The notes under the pieces were generated by a model. It was not told the DNA's origin. It did not search any database and was given only the letters and a program-made list of their open reading frames with translations. The position numbers were made by a program, and so were the translations under genes. From Lota lota (lineage: Eukaryota; Chordata; Actinopteri; Gadiformes; Lotidae): a stretch of DNA of 64,000 nucleotides. The stretch is taken from the NCBI GenBank assembly GCA_026745465.1, contig JACYXH010000429.1, forward strand, positions 3,181,389 through 3,245,388, in the 5' to 3' direction. The stretch's first letter is position 1. Each line of letters begins with the position of its first letter. Positions 26,272-40,721 of this stretch are shown here, piece by piece.

Positions 26272-29200
26272 GTAATAGTTTCCACAGTTCTTGTGAGTTT
26301 CTCTCCCGGCGTGTCGTATCCACTCAGAATCTAGATGATCAAAACTCTCCACCCAATTTCTGGTCACTTTTGCCTGAAACAATCTTTTTTTCTCTTTCTT
26401 TCTGTCTCTGGAAGTTGTACTGTCATCCCACTGATAAGGCTCGCTAAGTGGGTTTGACTCTGTCTTTGCCTGGTCCTTGTTCCACCTCTATTCCCTGTTA
26501 GTGTCCCTAAGTGTTCTAGACCGCCGTTCCTCTTGATGTTTCATCATTCTTCCCTCTCTCTGTATCTCTTTGAAGCTCTTTTGAGAAGACCTGACGCCTC
26601 TTTATTCATCACACATTTGATGTCAATCCATAGATTCGCACAGGTGTTATTCTAGAGATGTTTAGATCTTTGCACACCCTCCATTGTAGCAGTAGATAAG
26701 GATTAGATTAGAGAAGATCTTATTCTATACAGCATTGTTCATATTTACCTACTACCAATCCCCCTTCACATTTCAGTATACCTGACAGTAATAGACATGC
26801 CCAGGTTGACGGGGGTTAACTAGCTGCATAAATATGGAGTTAAAAATTGTCTACCATAAACATTTTCCAGTACTATTATCAAGTAACACATGATATCTCA
26901 GATTACTCATTCATTATTCATCATTCATAACTCAATCCCATTTCTCATTTCATTAAAAAGCTCAATGTTTTCAACATATAACAATTTGGCAACAAACTTA
27001 TTATGTTGTTGATACGATGGCTTTCCACCAGACAAACTGATATAACAAAAATACCTTTCGACCAAGAGATGGGGTGGACCTGATAAGGCTCCCGAATTAC
27101 ATAAGGTCGTAATCCTCATTTCAGCCAGCATTACTCAAACAATCATCGGCTCCAAGGGGGCTTGGAGATATGTCAGAGAATAACAATGAGGCTTTTGAAA
27201 ATTCCACAGCCGACCATCTGGATTAACGTGAAGAGGCTTGGTCCTGTTTTCCTTCATCAGACAGAACCTTCGGGCTGAATGCGATGATTGACGCGTCACC
27301 GCGTGTCATCTGTTTCTCGTCTAACATGAGCAGAATCAGCATGTGTTGCTGTCGTGACCGACAGGCATGTTCTTCATGTAGTGTCTGCCTCTGTCCGCAC
27401 AGAAACAAACAGCAGTGTGGCGCGGCGGTGTTTCATGCATCATGTGAACACGTTAGACACTGCCGAGTGTTGGTCTGGCCTGAGGCCCAGCAGGACTAAA
27501 TCGACTCCTTTCGCAAATCAAAATCAAAAAAGGAGAACCGCATCAACGTAGGTCCGCAACATTGGCCTTAAGGTGGGAAACATAAACCCTCACAAGGGCA
27601 GCCACCCTTTGTACTGCCACGTAAGGGTCTTTAGTTCAAATGGCCCAATCAAGACATTTCAGATATTTGCTATACCACGGCTCCATAGTTGTCTTTGCCA
27701 TTGTTGTCTGTACGGTAGCTATCTTAAATCATGTTCTCCAGGACCTTCAGGAGGCTTCATCATCATATATATATAGGAGAGGCCTTCCCCGCGTGAACAT
27801 TTGAAGGAGTTAATTTACACCTGCACATGATGAGCCATAATTCCCACCATGAACGAAGTCCTGCCTCCCTTCAAAGATGCATGCTGCTCAGTGTGCCGGC
27901 CCTCATCCAGAAGTGTTGCTGCTGACCTTTGTTACCGGCAACATAATTGACAACTGTTGGGGTGAGAAAGAGGAGTGACGCAGAATATCAGAGAGCAGAA
28001 TCCAACATGGACTTACCTGTCCTCATCAATGCGCTTCCATTTCTAGTACATCGGACCACAGGTTTGTGTCTCTTCTCACAGCTTTATAAAGAGCATGCAC
28101 AGAGAAGCTTTGGGGCCAGCTATCTATCATTTTCATATACCCACAGTGGACATCATCAAAGAAACATTTACATGTTCCAAACCTAGGTGTTTGGATCCTC
28201 ACTGGCTCTCAAAGAATGCTGCTTGACTTGTAAAAAGATGGCATTTTTATTTGTATTTAAGATCAGTCCCTAGAAAATACAAATCATGGCTGTGATATTA
28301 CAAATGATGCGGGGAACTGTCTACTTCCTGTTCTCTTCCACACCCTCGTCCAGGTACGAGATCTTATTGATCATTCTCAGAAGTCTTGGATGGAAACTGG
28401 ACCAAATTGCTAATTTGTATAATTATCTAAACAACATCTCCAAGCAACCCCCTTCAGAGCTGTTGCCAAATCTGATAATCTAACTTTAAGGAAATTGAGA
28501 ACAAGCCGCCGACTCCTTTACAGAAGGAATTTCTGTGAGGATTCTCAGTGAGTGGTAATACACTATTGTCGCTCTCCCCTCCCCTACTGTAATAAATAGC
28601 TCTGCATAATTTATTGGTCTGTGTATTGGAGTTCACCCTTTGGCTGTAATTAGTGAACATTTGAGAGTGCAAAACACAGTTTGTTTGGAGGCCACATGGT
28701 TCCTCCATGGCTTCTGGCTTCTGAGGAAAGAAAAAGATGACAGTCCTTTGTTATGGGCTCTTTTTGAAAATAAAATTTCTTCTAGTGCACTGTGACAAGG
28801 GATTACAAAAACATTTTTAATTTGTGGCGTCGGGGTGCAGAGCAATTCATTGAGGGCACAACAGAACTGTCTGCACTTGCTTGTTTATAGATTGCATGAA
28901 ATTAAAATATACTTTTAGTTTTCTTTTTGCTCATGCTCACAGTCGTTTTATTCATTTATTCAACAAAGTAGTAAAAAGAAACAGAGTAAGGAGTTTTTTG
29001 ACAAAATCTAATCTTACTTATTCTACAGCCTCAAGTAGTTTGTTGTGATGATTTCAGTGTGTCCATGAAGGCAGGCTTAAAATGTTTCATAATATCATGA
29101 TGTATAAAGCCTGCTTGACTTTGACATACAATCATGTTATGAAAATATGATACATTTGGATGCCTTTAATGTGATGTAATGTCGTGGGTTTTACAAGATT

Positions 29201-31980
29201 TGTTGGACGGTCTGAAAGAAACCACATGACCATATTTTTTTAAGTAGATGAGACCAAAACAACCACATGATTAAATACTTTCAGAGTATAAATATGTAAA
29301 GTCAAGCCAAGTAAATTGTATCTGTCCTAAATCACAGTTACAGTCTCAAAGTCTCATTATACAACACCCCTTAACCCTAAGGAAAAACTCCCTTGATTAT
29401 CCAGGAAGAAAGCTTGAGAAAGAACACAAAAGAGAGGATCCTTTCTTCCAGGGACAGTGAGGAGTGCAATAGGTGCCAACATATGTCACACTTTTGACAT
29501 GCATTCAATGTATTTTTCGATCCCCCCACACATCTTCTAGTAAAAACCCTCAATGCGAACCCCCCAGGAGGACGGACTGTGTCTGCCGTTGCGTGTGGGC
29601 CAGCAGATGGTCTCAGATGAATCACATCGCTTGAGGATGCAGAACACAAAGCGAGAGACTTGTTTAATGGAGACACGGGAGGACTAATTCAAGTTATTCA
29701 TCAAACGTTGCTCCAGGCTGTGCATGCTGGTGTTGTGGCATGACCTCAGCTCCACTAGCCAGCAATCATTTAGTTTCGACTAGCCTGACAAGCACTAGCT
29801 TCGCATGGCAATTGGGGCCAACAGGATGCATTTCCCCTTGTGATGTTTATGTTTTGGTTTTGCCAATCAGATGCAATCAATGTTCTCTTCTATGTCTGAA
29901 TGACATAAGAACACACATCTAAACCTTAGAACAAACAAATTAGAAATGGCTGAATTTATTTAGAAAACTGTCTTTTTTTGCTTATTTGTGCATGCCTGCG
30001 TGAATGTCATTCATCTTTATCCAGGATCCACTCCTGAGATGAAAAATATCCCTTTGCATCTGCACAGCTGGGAAATAGGATTTACAGGGTAAAACCCTTT
30101 AGATTAGAACCAGTTGCACACAAATCAAGATTCATACAGTAATGGAAAACAGGATTATGGATTTGTTCCGGAGTTCTTGCGCATACCACAAGTGAGCAGT
30201 CTTGGATATGCTTGATGGAATATTATTTATCTCAACGAATGCCATTAGGTTATGTTGTTTTAATTTGTGCACACTCCGGGCTTGTCAATCAGAGTTCTGT
30301 CTGGATTGTAACCGCTTCCTAATGTGCTACATAACTGAAGTGCTAGATTTCCTATGGGAGTGCCAGAAAAATGTGACCCCCACTCAAAATGTTCCCAAAT
30401 AAGTGTGAAGTCATCGCAATTTTTCTAAACCTGTCAGGTACTTCATTTCTTTGACAGCTGTTGGCTGTACTGCATATCTTTTCTGTAATTACAGATTTCT
30501 TGGTGTTAACGTTGAATTCTACGGTAGTCCGTCTCAAATAACAATGAGGAACTACAATATTTTCCTCCAAATGTTGAATAAACCAATTATTTGTAAAAAA
30601 AAAAAGTAGATTTTTATTATGTGGATCAGTGGCAAGCAAAAATAATCCTTTTTTGAAAAGGTCATAAAGAGGGTATTAAATGCACAACGTGGATGGCGAA
30701 AAAGCAAAGGCAGGTCAGTTAGTTGTTTATAATTGAAAAGGCAAGATGTGCCTGACTCTCATCTCAGCTCATTGCAAAAGAAGACATAATGGGAAACCCA
30801 TCATCACTTTCTTGCCTATACCTCATACTGTCTCCCTCTCTCTCCCCCACAGTTAAACAACTTTTCTTGCATGTTTAACTGTGTCAGTGTTTTGTTTTTT
30901 TCTTATTGTCTGATATTCTTCGGTATTCTTTGCCTCAACCTCCCATGCCACTTGCCTAGCTTTATTGAGGATGCAACAAATCCTAAGCCAAAACAGTGTG
31001 TTTGTCCTATAGATATGAATGCTTTTTGCTATGCAGCACTGTTATTGAACCACTTTCAAGGTCAATGGACAGCCGTCATGTCAACCAACTACGAGGGACT
31101 TATGAGAACCATTCTGTCCTCTAGCTTTGTCACACTGACTCTCTCTCTCGTTTTATCTCTCTGTATTCCTCGCTTGTGTTGCAGCATGAGTCAATATGAT
31201 CCTCTTGGAACATCTCCAACTACACACACGCACACACCAATACCCCAACACATGCACACACGCACACGCACACAAAGACCAATGGCTTGTTTATCTCATT
31301 TGACATTGGATTGAGACAAACACAAACAGCAGCCTTGCCTGTGTAAGAGATGATATTATCTATTATCTACGATCAGTAGGCACTTATACTTGAGAATACA
31401 GCATGAACTGCTGTCCATTCATTTTTTATGTAATAAACCTGTCACACCATTTATGTCAGATTCCTTTGCCTTTATCCACATGCATTATTCCAGCAGGGAG
31501 TAGATAAAAAAAACCTGGTTTGTGCTATCTGGTCCAACGTGCCTGGTTGACACCAAGCCTTCGGGTTATGTCCTATAAGGGTTTAGTAGAGCAGTCAGTC
31601 CCATTGGCCAGAAGGGCGGGAACAACAATGGCTTATCCAGCAACACCACCCACTACTTTACCCCATTCTCCTCTCTTCCCCTACTCCGATTGACACCACA
31701 CAACAAAACTATCTGGAGATCAGTTAATAATGTACCACAACTCCCAGGGTCAGTTCTCTTTGGTGCAGCATGCATTATGCTCACTCTGATTGATCCGATG
31801 CTTTGATGCGAGTCTCTGCTGACACAGCCATGCCATCGCATCACTCACCTTCCCAGCAGGCCCATGGTTGGTCTGGGACGGTCCCCTAATCTCCTTTCTG
31901 ACACCGGGCGAAGTGTTGAGGGAGACCACAGAGATGTGTATTATAAGGTGAAGAACCTTTTTTTATATATATTTTGACAC
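26272..31980. other. Unique sequence, no supported gene
   Basis: No exon, RNA gene or transposon was recognised. A hydrophobic 147-codon frame at 30871-31314 runs through CA-rich sequence and is probably chance. The block at about 28490-28720 (low simplicity, with AATTTATTGGTCTG and CTGTAATTAGTG) is a candidate conserved element. Confidence 0.35.
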
Positions 31981-32022
31981 ACGTGATATTAATATATCTT
32001 AAGAAAAACTAATCCTATACTA

Positions 32023-32054
32023 CCCCCCCCCCCCCACACACACACACACACAAT
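32023..32054. repeat. C13 run followed by (AC)n
   Basis: Thirteen cytosines at 32023-32035 continue into about nine AC units. Confidence 0.95.
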
Positions 32055-33354
32055 TAAATAAACCACTTTGTTATCCTCAAGCAACCGTACAAATTATCTG
32101 TGTTTGAAATCCTCTCTGCCTCCATGACAAAGTAAACAGATTATCCACTTTATCACTGCTAGTGCAAAGTAATTTGACAAGTGCCCTCAAACAAATCATC
32201 TTGGGAAGATTTCTTTTTCTGGGTTATGGCCATTTTCATAAGAAGCTACTGGCGAGAACATCTAGATAGCATTGTAAGTTACAATCAGGAATTTACATGT
32301 ATTTTAATAAAATGCATTGCAAAAATGACAAAACAAACAGTTTTTAATTATGTCAAAATCAGCTCTTGAGGAGAGCTGAAACAAAGCAAAACAAGACATT
32401 TGACCTTATAACTATATTATTAATCTAGCTGCTTTTCATCTCTGGCTGTAGGCGACAGGAAGTCAGATTGCCCCACAACATTCCTCCCTGTGAGCAACCT
32501 TCAGCCACCAGGGAGATGGAAAGTTAACATGTATTAGTGGCATGCCCTGTGGCCAACATTGCATATCTCTCTCCTTCGCACTCCATTGTGTGTATTTTTA
32601 CACACACGCACACACACACACCCCCACACAGACACACGCACACATGCACACACCTGTTCCTTAACCTCAGTATAACTAGTTTTGAATAACACACACCCGC
32701 TTGCCAAGGCGTTCCCAGAGCCACATGGCGACATCACTCCACACAATATCAGAGGAGTTAACCATTCATTATGTGAAACGCATGCTACTCTGTTAATCAC
32801 TCTAACGAGCCACTCCATCCTCACCGTCAAGTTTTTCAGGTCTTTGAACACTCTAATAGGATGATTTCAGTGCCTCGTGTAATTACATAGGTACACGCGC
32901 TCTCATAATTAATGTCAATCTCACTTGGGCTGTTGTGGGACTCACAGACCTGACAATGCCATTAGCTAAATTGCTTAAGCCAGACAGCTTCACGCGGTCT
33001 AAAACTGTCTTAGATGTCCTGAGAGTCTCTTTGTACACTGGCCGGACGTCATAACGGGCAGCGTTGTCCACTGTGCAGCGAGCCCCGCTACACCCACTCG
33101 ATAACTAATTAAGTCCTATTCTATAGCTCCAGGCTCTTGCTTTTGTGGGGGAGGCGGAATGACAGAATGGCCATTACTGAAAATGAGAGACTAATGGCTG
33201 AAACAGCCCCACACTCTTACTTTGACACATTAAGCAACTATAAGTTGTTTGGCATTTTCAGTGAAGTAAAGTGCCACAATTAACCATTCTTTACCAAAAT
33301 AATGTTAAATGACGGAGACAGTGATATAATACTAGACACACCAGCGGCGTGCAC
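32055..33354. other. Unique stretch with CA-rich patch; possible conserved block
   Basis: A degenerate CA-rich patch lies at 32600-32652. The 32750-33070 part holds several TAATTA/ATTAAT homeodomain-type cores in otherwise complex sequence, so it may be a conserved enhancer; this is inference only. Confidence 0.3.
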
Positions 33355-33385
<31 letters not shown>

Positions 33386-33399
33386 TACAGAGACACACA

Positions 33400-33471
<72 letters not shown>
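33355..33471. repeat. Compound microsatellite (ACAG)n-(CA)n
   Basis: An ACAG tetranucleotide run (33355-33384), a short degenerate linker, then about 70 bases of AC. Confidence 0.97.
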
Positions 33472-36400
33472 AATACAGACACAGTCACCAGGAAGGAATC
33501 TCTCTCTCATGCTAGTGCTTTGTAGGAGCCGGCCGCAGACAGAAGGGGAAGGACACTGTCATGGGCTGCCTCCCTTGGGGCTCTCTGGGGGCTGAACCAA
33601 TCACAACAGTCTACTAGCTGTCCCTTGGGTGAAAACAAAGTTTCATAAAGCTTCCAGTTTACTTTCTGTTAGAGTCTGTGTACCCATCGCCATAAACTTC
33701 CTGAACACCTGACACAAGTCACCTCCAACCAACTGTCACCTCCGCACATTTCTGTTTCTGTTCTGTTTTTTAACTTGAATTTATTCTTTATCAGTTTCTT
33801 TTGACAAAAGAGAGCAGGTTGTTGAATTTATCTTTGACCTTCTGGCAAACTTCTCTACTAATTGCCTCATTTATGTGTTTATGTTGAGCTCCTTATTAGA
33901 AATGTTTTATATTTATACCTTTATATCTATAATATATTCATGTTATTCATGGTGTTAATCTCTACTTTTTTGTCTTTATTTCTTTTTGTAGCACCTAAGG
34001 GTTTCTGTGCAACTCTGCTTTATAATTGCTATATTTATATATTTATTTACTTTGTTTTAAGTGCCTCACATGCCCTTTTTCGGGGAAGCCTTCCAAGGAA
34101 CGGAAGGTCAAAGGTCACGAGCATTCCTTTGCCTATTTGTTTACCCTTATGAGGACATCTTTGTTGTGAGCTTCCTCCCTCTGGACCAATGAACACAAGC
34201 TGCCAGGGAAGCCTGTCCAATTCTGGTCTAATGTACTGCCATGAGTATTAATAGACAATAGTCAGTGCGGCCGGATCGCAGGACCAAGTAAGCCGATCAC
34301 TCATCTCAGTGGTAGCGGTGTGCCCGATGACGTAAATCACTTCACCATCACCAAATGTTGTCCTTTGATAGAGCCTTCGAAGCCCTATGGAAAATAACAG
34401 AGACTTGGAAACAGACCTCTGTATACAAGCCATTGTGCAGGTTTAAAATACTATTTAATACGTTTGTGACAGAGGTAGGGGTTGAATGGCATGTCAATGC
34501 CAATGCCTTTTCTCCAACTTTCTCTACAACATGGTGACCCTTTTATTCGGCTGAAGAATGAGGGGGCATTAGTGCAGTGAATTGATAGAGGCAGTGTGTA
34601 CAAATATGCATTTGGAAAAGTAATTACCTGCAGTAGATATGTTTTGCGAAGTGCGAAGGAACTATAAACGTTATGCTTTGTGAGAAGAAGAGTTCAAATT
34701 GATCTCTCTGCTTTCACTTTACAATCACCACCACTTACTGCCTCCCTTTGTCCCATTTCTTCTATTATTCGATTGCCTTTGCATTATCGATAGTCTATGT
34801 CTATTTTACTTTGTCCATGTTTGTCTCTTGCGTCTGTTTACTGTCTTTCTAACCTTTCAACACCTGTTTCTTTGGTCTCTCCTTCCAACCTTCCTTCCAT
34901 TCATTACCTCTGTCCCTAAAGCCACGGCTGTTGCCTTGTCCCCGGCGGCCATGTTGGAGTCTAACGTCTGAGTCAGAGTCTCTTTCTAACGCTTGCAGCA
35001 AACAGGAGGCCCCGCTGGGCAGTTAGGGGAACAGGGGAAGTGTTTATCTGGGGAGGCAGGCCTTCGTTCCATCATTATGCCAATAGAGACAGCAGCACAG
35101 AGCTCCATGCCACATAGTCAGATAAGGCCACCAGGTAGCAGAGCTGCAGCCAGACCCCACTTGCTACAATGGATGGGGTCAGATAACGTACACAACCAAC
35201 ACCTCAGTTACTTCATAGTTAAAATGTTACTTTAAAAGTAAATGACCGGGCATGACCTATGTTGTTTAATAGTCATAAAGTGCTATATTTCACTAATAAT
35301 ACACTTCACTACACACAGGGCCCTGTTTTGCCTTTCACTCATCCTTGTTTTTAGTACTTCCTGTGTCCCGCCGTACATCACAGGGAGGCTGCAGGCCCAC
35401 TGTGTGTCCACAAGGTCCCCAGGGACGCGCCGGTGAGTCTGTGTGTTTTGGACCGAGGAACACAGCTCCAAGTTTGGTCGAGCATGATGGACACTCTTAA
35501 ATCACAGAGGCCCTCCTTTTCCCTTGTCACCATGAATATGATATCAGGATTTATCTCTGGAGACTAAGACGTGGCCCCGCGGGGAACATGGGGCGAGTGA
35601 AGGAGAGCCGCGTATCCTGCTCTACTTGGCCACTAAATCACATTTCACGTCATCCCGCCGTGTCCATCATCAATTCTCCGTAACGGCAATGATCTTCATT
35701 TTCGAGTGGAATACAATATTTCTCGGGTGTCAACAGGGTTTGTTTCCCCTGTTTGTGCCGCGTCTTGAAAGGACCCCTGTCACACAAGTCTGAAACAATA
35801 GAGGGTGGGAGGAATTGTTAAGTGGTGTATCTTCCCTGCCATAGTCATAAAGCCCTTTCGCCTCAGCTAACCACTTAATAGCTTTGACTCATGCATGGTT
35901 TGCGGTCCATTAGTCAGTTGTGCCAGATGCAGATGTATCTTGTGATGTGCATGGGAATGATTCCTGTACAGCGTGGAAAAGTAAAGGAAAGCAAAAGAAA
36001 ACAAAGCTCTCTCACTGCTTCAAGTAATGGTATGAACATACCACTTTTCTTTCTTGGCACTTACATTACATGTACCTACTAGTGTCATATTCTCATCAAC
36101 GTACAGTTTCAACATGTAGGCCACTTATCTCCCCCTCCTCCTCCTCCACCTCACATCCATTTCAACCAAGGCTACCATGGCAGCAGAGATTGCTCCATGT
36201 CACCGGTCTGAAATCATGTACCGTAGTCAGTAAATCATGGTAGTTCTCATTCTAATCGCTGCACAAACTGATTCTGCTGATTGACACTTTTTCCCATGCC
36301 CCTGGTCTAGGGAAATGGTTCCAGAGTTAGCAACAGCAATTTCACTTGCAGTCCTTTTCAAAATGTCTTGGATGGAGCCATTTCTACTGTATTTTCCAAA

Positions 36401-39400
36401 ACCAAAGTTTTTTTGTATTATTTTACACATAATATATTTCCATTTGCTGGGATTGGCACATTGCGAAAGCCATAAAAAAAAACTCTTTATCTAGATTAAC
36501 CACTTGCTTACACCCCCGTCCAACTGTTGATGGCTGAAAAAGGGTTGACTTCTGCTTAAGCCTGGGGTCAACAGCCGGGAATGAACCGAGAGAATTGTGA
36601 GCCCACTGCAACAGATGATGGTAAGAACCTCAGGTACTCCAATCTGTAGTTGATGGTGCCGGCCACAATGAGAGTTTGTTACAAAGGCTGAATCTTTCAG
36701 GCACGCTCCAGGCAAATACACGATGGATCTGGTCAAGAGAGAAATGGCCTCGCCGAGAGAGGGCTAATGTTGTAACAGAAAAATGTTCAAGTAATGGTAT
36801 GAACAACAACGTGTTATCCGTTGTTTCATTAAGTCCGTTGTTTCCTCTAATTAAGTGCATGATGAGAAGAATCATGACAATGGGAACAGGACTAACTTGA
36901 GCTTACTTGATTATACTACTGGTTCTTTGTCCATTGATTCTTGTATACTACTGGTTCTTTGTCCATTGATTCCTGTTCTCACATTGTATACTTTTACCTC
37001 ATTTAGTTTCAACCAAATGTCATCCATCGGTCGTGCATTCGGTCCAAAAATGCCCACAATTGCATTGGGTCTGGTGTGGTGAACAGCAAGAGAAGCCATA
37101 CAGTTTATGATGGTGAATTATGTGCATGCTATTATCATTTCAAGTCACAGGAAGAAGTCACACAGCATTTGCAGTTTGAGGTAAGATGTAGTGACCTCAA
37201 ACCACCACATAGAGCCCATCGCATGGCCTACAGCTTCACACCATTAGGCACATAATCTCATTAAGTATTTCTCTCATTTTCCCCAGTCTTATGAATAGCA
37301 GAGCGATACAAAGACGTCCAACTCAATCTAAGCTCAAGGTCATGACAGCTTTCAGAACTTCACTTCAGTCAAGACACGTGTACAGCAAGTAAGTCCAAAC
37401 TTGAGGTTGTTCATAAATAGACCAATGGGGGACAGGGATGTCTAGTGCTGACATTGTCTGAAATATTAGAGACACATCATAGAAACATTTATTTAACATT
37501 TCTTGGAAAACTGCAGCTAACACACATACATTTTACCATCAGAGTGCAATTTAATTTGGAGTAATTTTCAAAATAATGCACAAACCTGTTCAAAATGACT
37601 CATTTTAATTGTTTTAATAAATGTTGGATAACACCCATGGTTCAGTAAGTAGGGACAGAATCCCGCTTATGGCTATTTCCTTTTTTGGAAGATTTATCTA
37701 AGATAAAGATGAGGATAAGGTGTGTATGTGACAACTCAATAGAACATCTCAGTGTACAAGTTTACAGTACATGTAACCAGCACACGTGTCCAAACAGGTA
37801 TGTGTGTTCAAGTCTTTGAACTTGGAAGGGTTGTCATTAACAGGGTCCCCTACATGATTAATTGACAGTCACAGATTCGAGCCATTATCTTGATTTAGTA
37901 GCTCTTCCCCGTTGCTTTCAGGCTGGTACTTGAGGGCCTTTAATCCAATTGAAAACTACAACGGCTGAGGCATTGAGTGCAGCGTGTGATGGATGCTCGC
38001 CAAGCCAGCTCCACACTTGCAGACACCCGATACTTTGGTTACCAAAGAAAGTCAACAATGTGTGTATTTTTATACTCCCTCTTGGGATAGAAACAAATCT
38101 GCTATAGCTGTAGATAATACTCTCTTCCAATTGCTTTAGCTGAGGAAAAATTAATTGTTTTAGGTGAGTCACAATAAATTGTTTACGGCATGGTGTTGGT
38201 GTTGACAACTCAAGTCAATAGACAAAATAATTTCCTGAGCTGGCCGGCCAATTAGTCAGCCATGACCGATGGACACTCTAAAGTTTAGGAGTGTTCAATG
38301 CTAGCAGAATGTGTGCACATGGCTCACCACTTTACTCATTGTGAAGTGAACAGTGTCCTCAAATATCCCCACCCCTTGCCGCATCATAGAGTCCATTTGG
38401 CAGTCTCTAATTAGAACTAAGTGAGCCCCAATAAGTCCTTGATGGTAGTTCATCATCATAGAAGCAGCCTTTGATTCTCATCGTCGCACAATCGTATTAG
38501 TTTACCTCCTTCATTAGATGCAGAGCAGGTCGCACAACATAATGATAGCGGGGAAGTTGATTAGTTGTTTGGATCCCAGCTCACAATTAAAAGCATGGGA
38601 GGTTTATCTGCCTTCAGGCCTGCGTTTATGGTTGTGTTGTGCAAGCAATCACAAGCATACGCACGATGTATGCGTAAAAATGGATATTTGTATGTGTGTT
38701 TTTAGTTTCAGTGACAAAAAAACTAACAAAAGCAACAATGTTTGCTTTGGTCTGTCTAGCAAATAGAAGGGGCTGACCTTCATTGCTGTTGATTTCCGTC
38801 GATTTTCAAATGAGGTACCTGTCCAGTTTTTAATTGTAATCTTAACTTAACACTGGTAACTCAACTTTTGGTAATAGTTATAATAAAATGCACTGAATGA
38901 TGAGGATGTTCTCATATTTTTGTTTAAAGTTCAGCTACTTTTGATCTGTATGCTTTATAATTTGAAAATGTTGCCATTCTGTAAAAGAAAGGGATAGTTA
39001 TAATTTGGCACTTTTTTGTCCCAGTATTTAAAAATTGACTTCTATAAACACATACTTGTATCAATTTGATTCAAATTCCTTCCTAAAAGGTATAATTGAT
39101 CCTTTCTGCAGCTGGGGGTTTCTTAATCAGAACAATAACAAAACTCATATTGTGGAGTGTGTGTGGATGATGGCTGGTTTAAGCAGCCTCACCCGGGCCG
39201 AGACAGACCACATACACTCAGGAAAAACTTGTGCATGGCAGCATGGATCACCTGCTTCATGTACCATTGTAATACAAACTCTACAATAAACTAGTTTCCA
39301 ACATCATCATCCTGTGTCCTGGTTATGGAGGATCACAGATAAGTCACCTAGGTGGAGTGTGGTACCCACCTTGGTGTCGTGTGGCAGTAAACATTGTTAC

Positions 39401-40652
39401 AATGTAGTTCGATGATGTCGTGACGTAGCATGGAATCTGTTGTCTGTTGTGTTGTCCACCTCTCATTCCGATTTCCAACAGATCTTGCCCGGGTTGGGCC
39501 AATCACAACCGGGACAGGTTTGATACTATGACTGTTCAGAGCCCAATGGTAGCACCGTTGAAGTATTTCCATAAACAACCAAGATGGCTGGCGCTGATGT
39601 TTCACACGTCTCATTGCTCTGATTGGTTGAAGTTATATTCAATCACAAGACATTTTGGTCTGCGCCTGTTGATAATGCCCCTTGGAAATCGAAAATCAAC
39701 TGAGAGATTACAGATTTATATTCATTTGCAAATTAGTCTGGCGATGTCACAGTAGACAAGTGCTGTCATCGATGGTCAAAACAATCACACTAAAAATAAC
39801 TGAGGCAGTTGAACCTTGTAATGCTGTAACGTTTCCATATGCATTAACTTGGTGGCTGGCATGAGCCACTTGTCATAGTAGCACAGTGTAGTAGGCTAGA
39901 ATTATATTGAAATCTCACATAATGAAATCAGGTCTCCACTGGATTCATTTCCTGTGTTTCCTCAGACGTTACGGGGTAAAGGGGAGATGACGCCATTGAC
40001 AGGCGACCAAATGAAAATTCGGGATAATATAAATACACAACTCAACTAAATATATAACAAAGGTCTAGTCTTTTGAGATATTTGACTAAATAAATTGTAC
40101 ATATTATACCTTTAATCCCCAACTAAGCCTTTATCCTTTAATGTATCTGCTTTCCTCTCTTGCTGCTGTGGAGCATTTTCTATTCTTTCCAAAGTGTGAA
40201 TAATTAATTTTCCCTCCCTTTTGTCAATGGATTTTAGGGGCATCCTACAGCTGCTGGCAACCCCCCCTATACTTGGCTAAGCCTCTGTCTGTGGTGATGT
40301 ATGATGTGTGGCCATTGTGCATGAGTCAATGCAGAAATAGAACGACTTGGAATGATTTCCCCATCTTGCTCATTGGGAATGGATGCACCAGGAACACGCA
40401 GCAATGGCTGTTAAACAAGGCTGACTGGCTCCTGGCTCTCTCATAAATAACCGGAGCAACACTATTTCCCCAGCCTGACTTCATGGTAGCTACCCTGTCA
40501 ACAAACGCACATTACAGCTTCCAGTACAGTGGCATTGAACGTTTACATAATACAAAAAAAGGTCAAAATAATAATCTATAAATTATGCATCATAGATGAC
40601 ATCTAGCAGTTGATATCAAAAGTTAAAACTCGACTCACATTTTTCATTATTA
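33472..40652. other. Long unique stretch, no supported gene
   Basis: Over 7 kb with only short frames on both strands. Seen within it: a tandem duplication of about 29 bases with period 32 (36912-36972), and a 20-base identical direct repeat at 36019 and 36786. A block at 39330-39860 has the look of an old transposon-derived repeat, but I could not place its ends. Confidence 0.35.
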
Positions 40653-40721
40653 TGCTGTAGGTATGATTTACGAGCTGTTATTTTAGTCTTTGTTTACAGC
40701 TCTCAAATCTTACCTACAGCA
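40653..40721. other. 69-nt imperfect hairpin, pre-miRNA-sized
   Basis: Two 26-base arms (40653-40678 and 40696-40721) pair with three mismatches around a 17-base loop. Each arm begins or ends with TGCTGTAGGTA or its complement TACCTACAGCA. Size and symmetry suit a microRNA precursor, but the outer motif with adjacent AGCTTTAAA also resembles a fish MITE end, which is at least as likely. Confidence 0.55.

Noticed and set aside
30871-31314. 147-codon hydrophobic frame
   Set aside because: Its C-terminal third is translated CA-rich repeat and the rest is T-rich DNA giving hydrophobic codons; no family match or splice context.
39330-39860. Suspected transposon-derived block
   Set aside because: The sequence feels familiar, but I could find no matching ends or target duplication, so it was not listed as an element.
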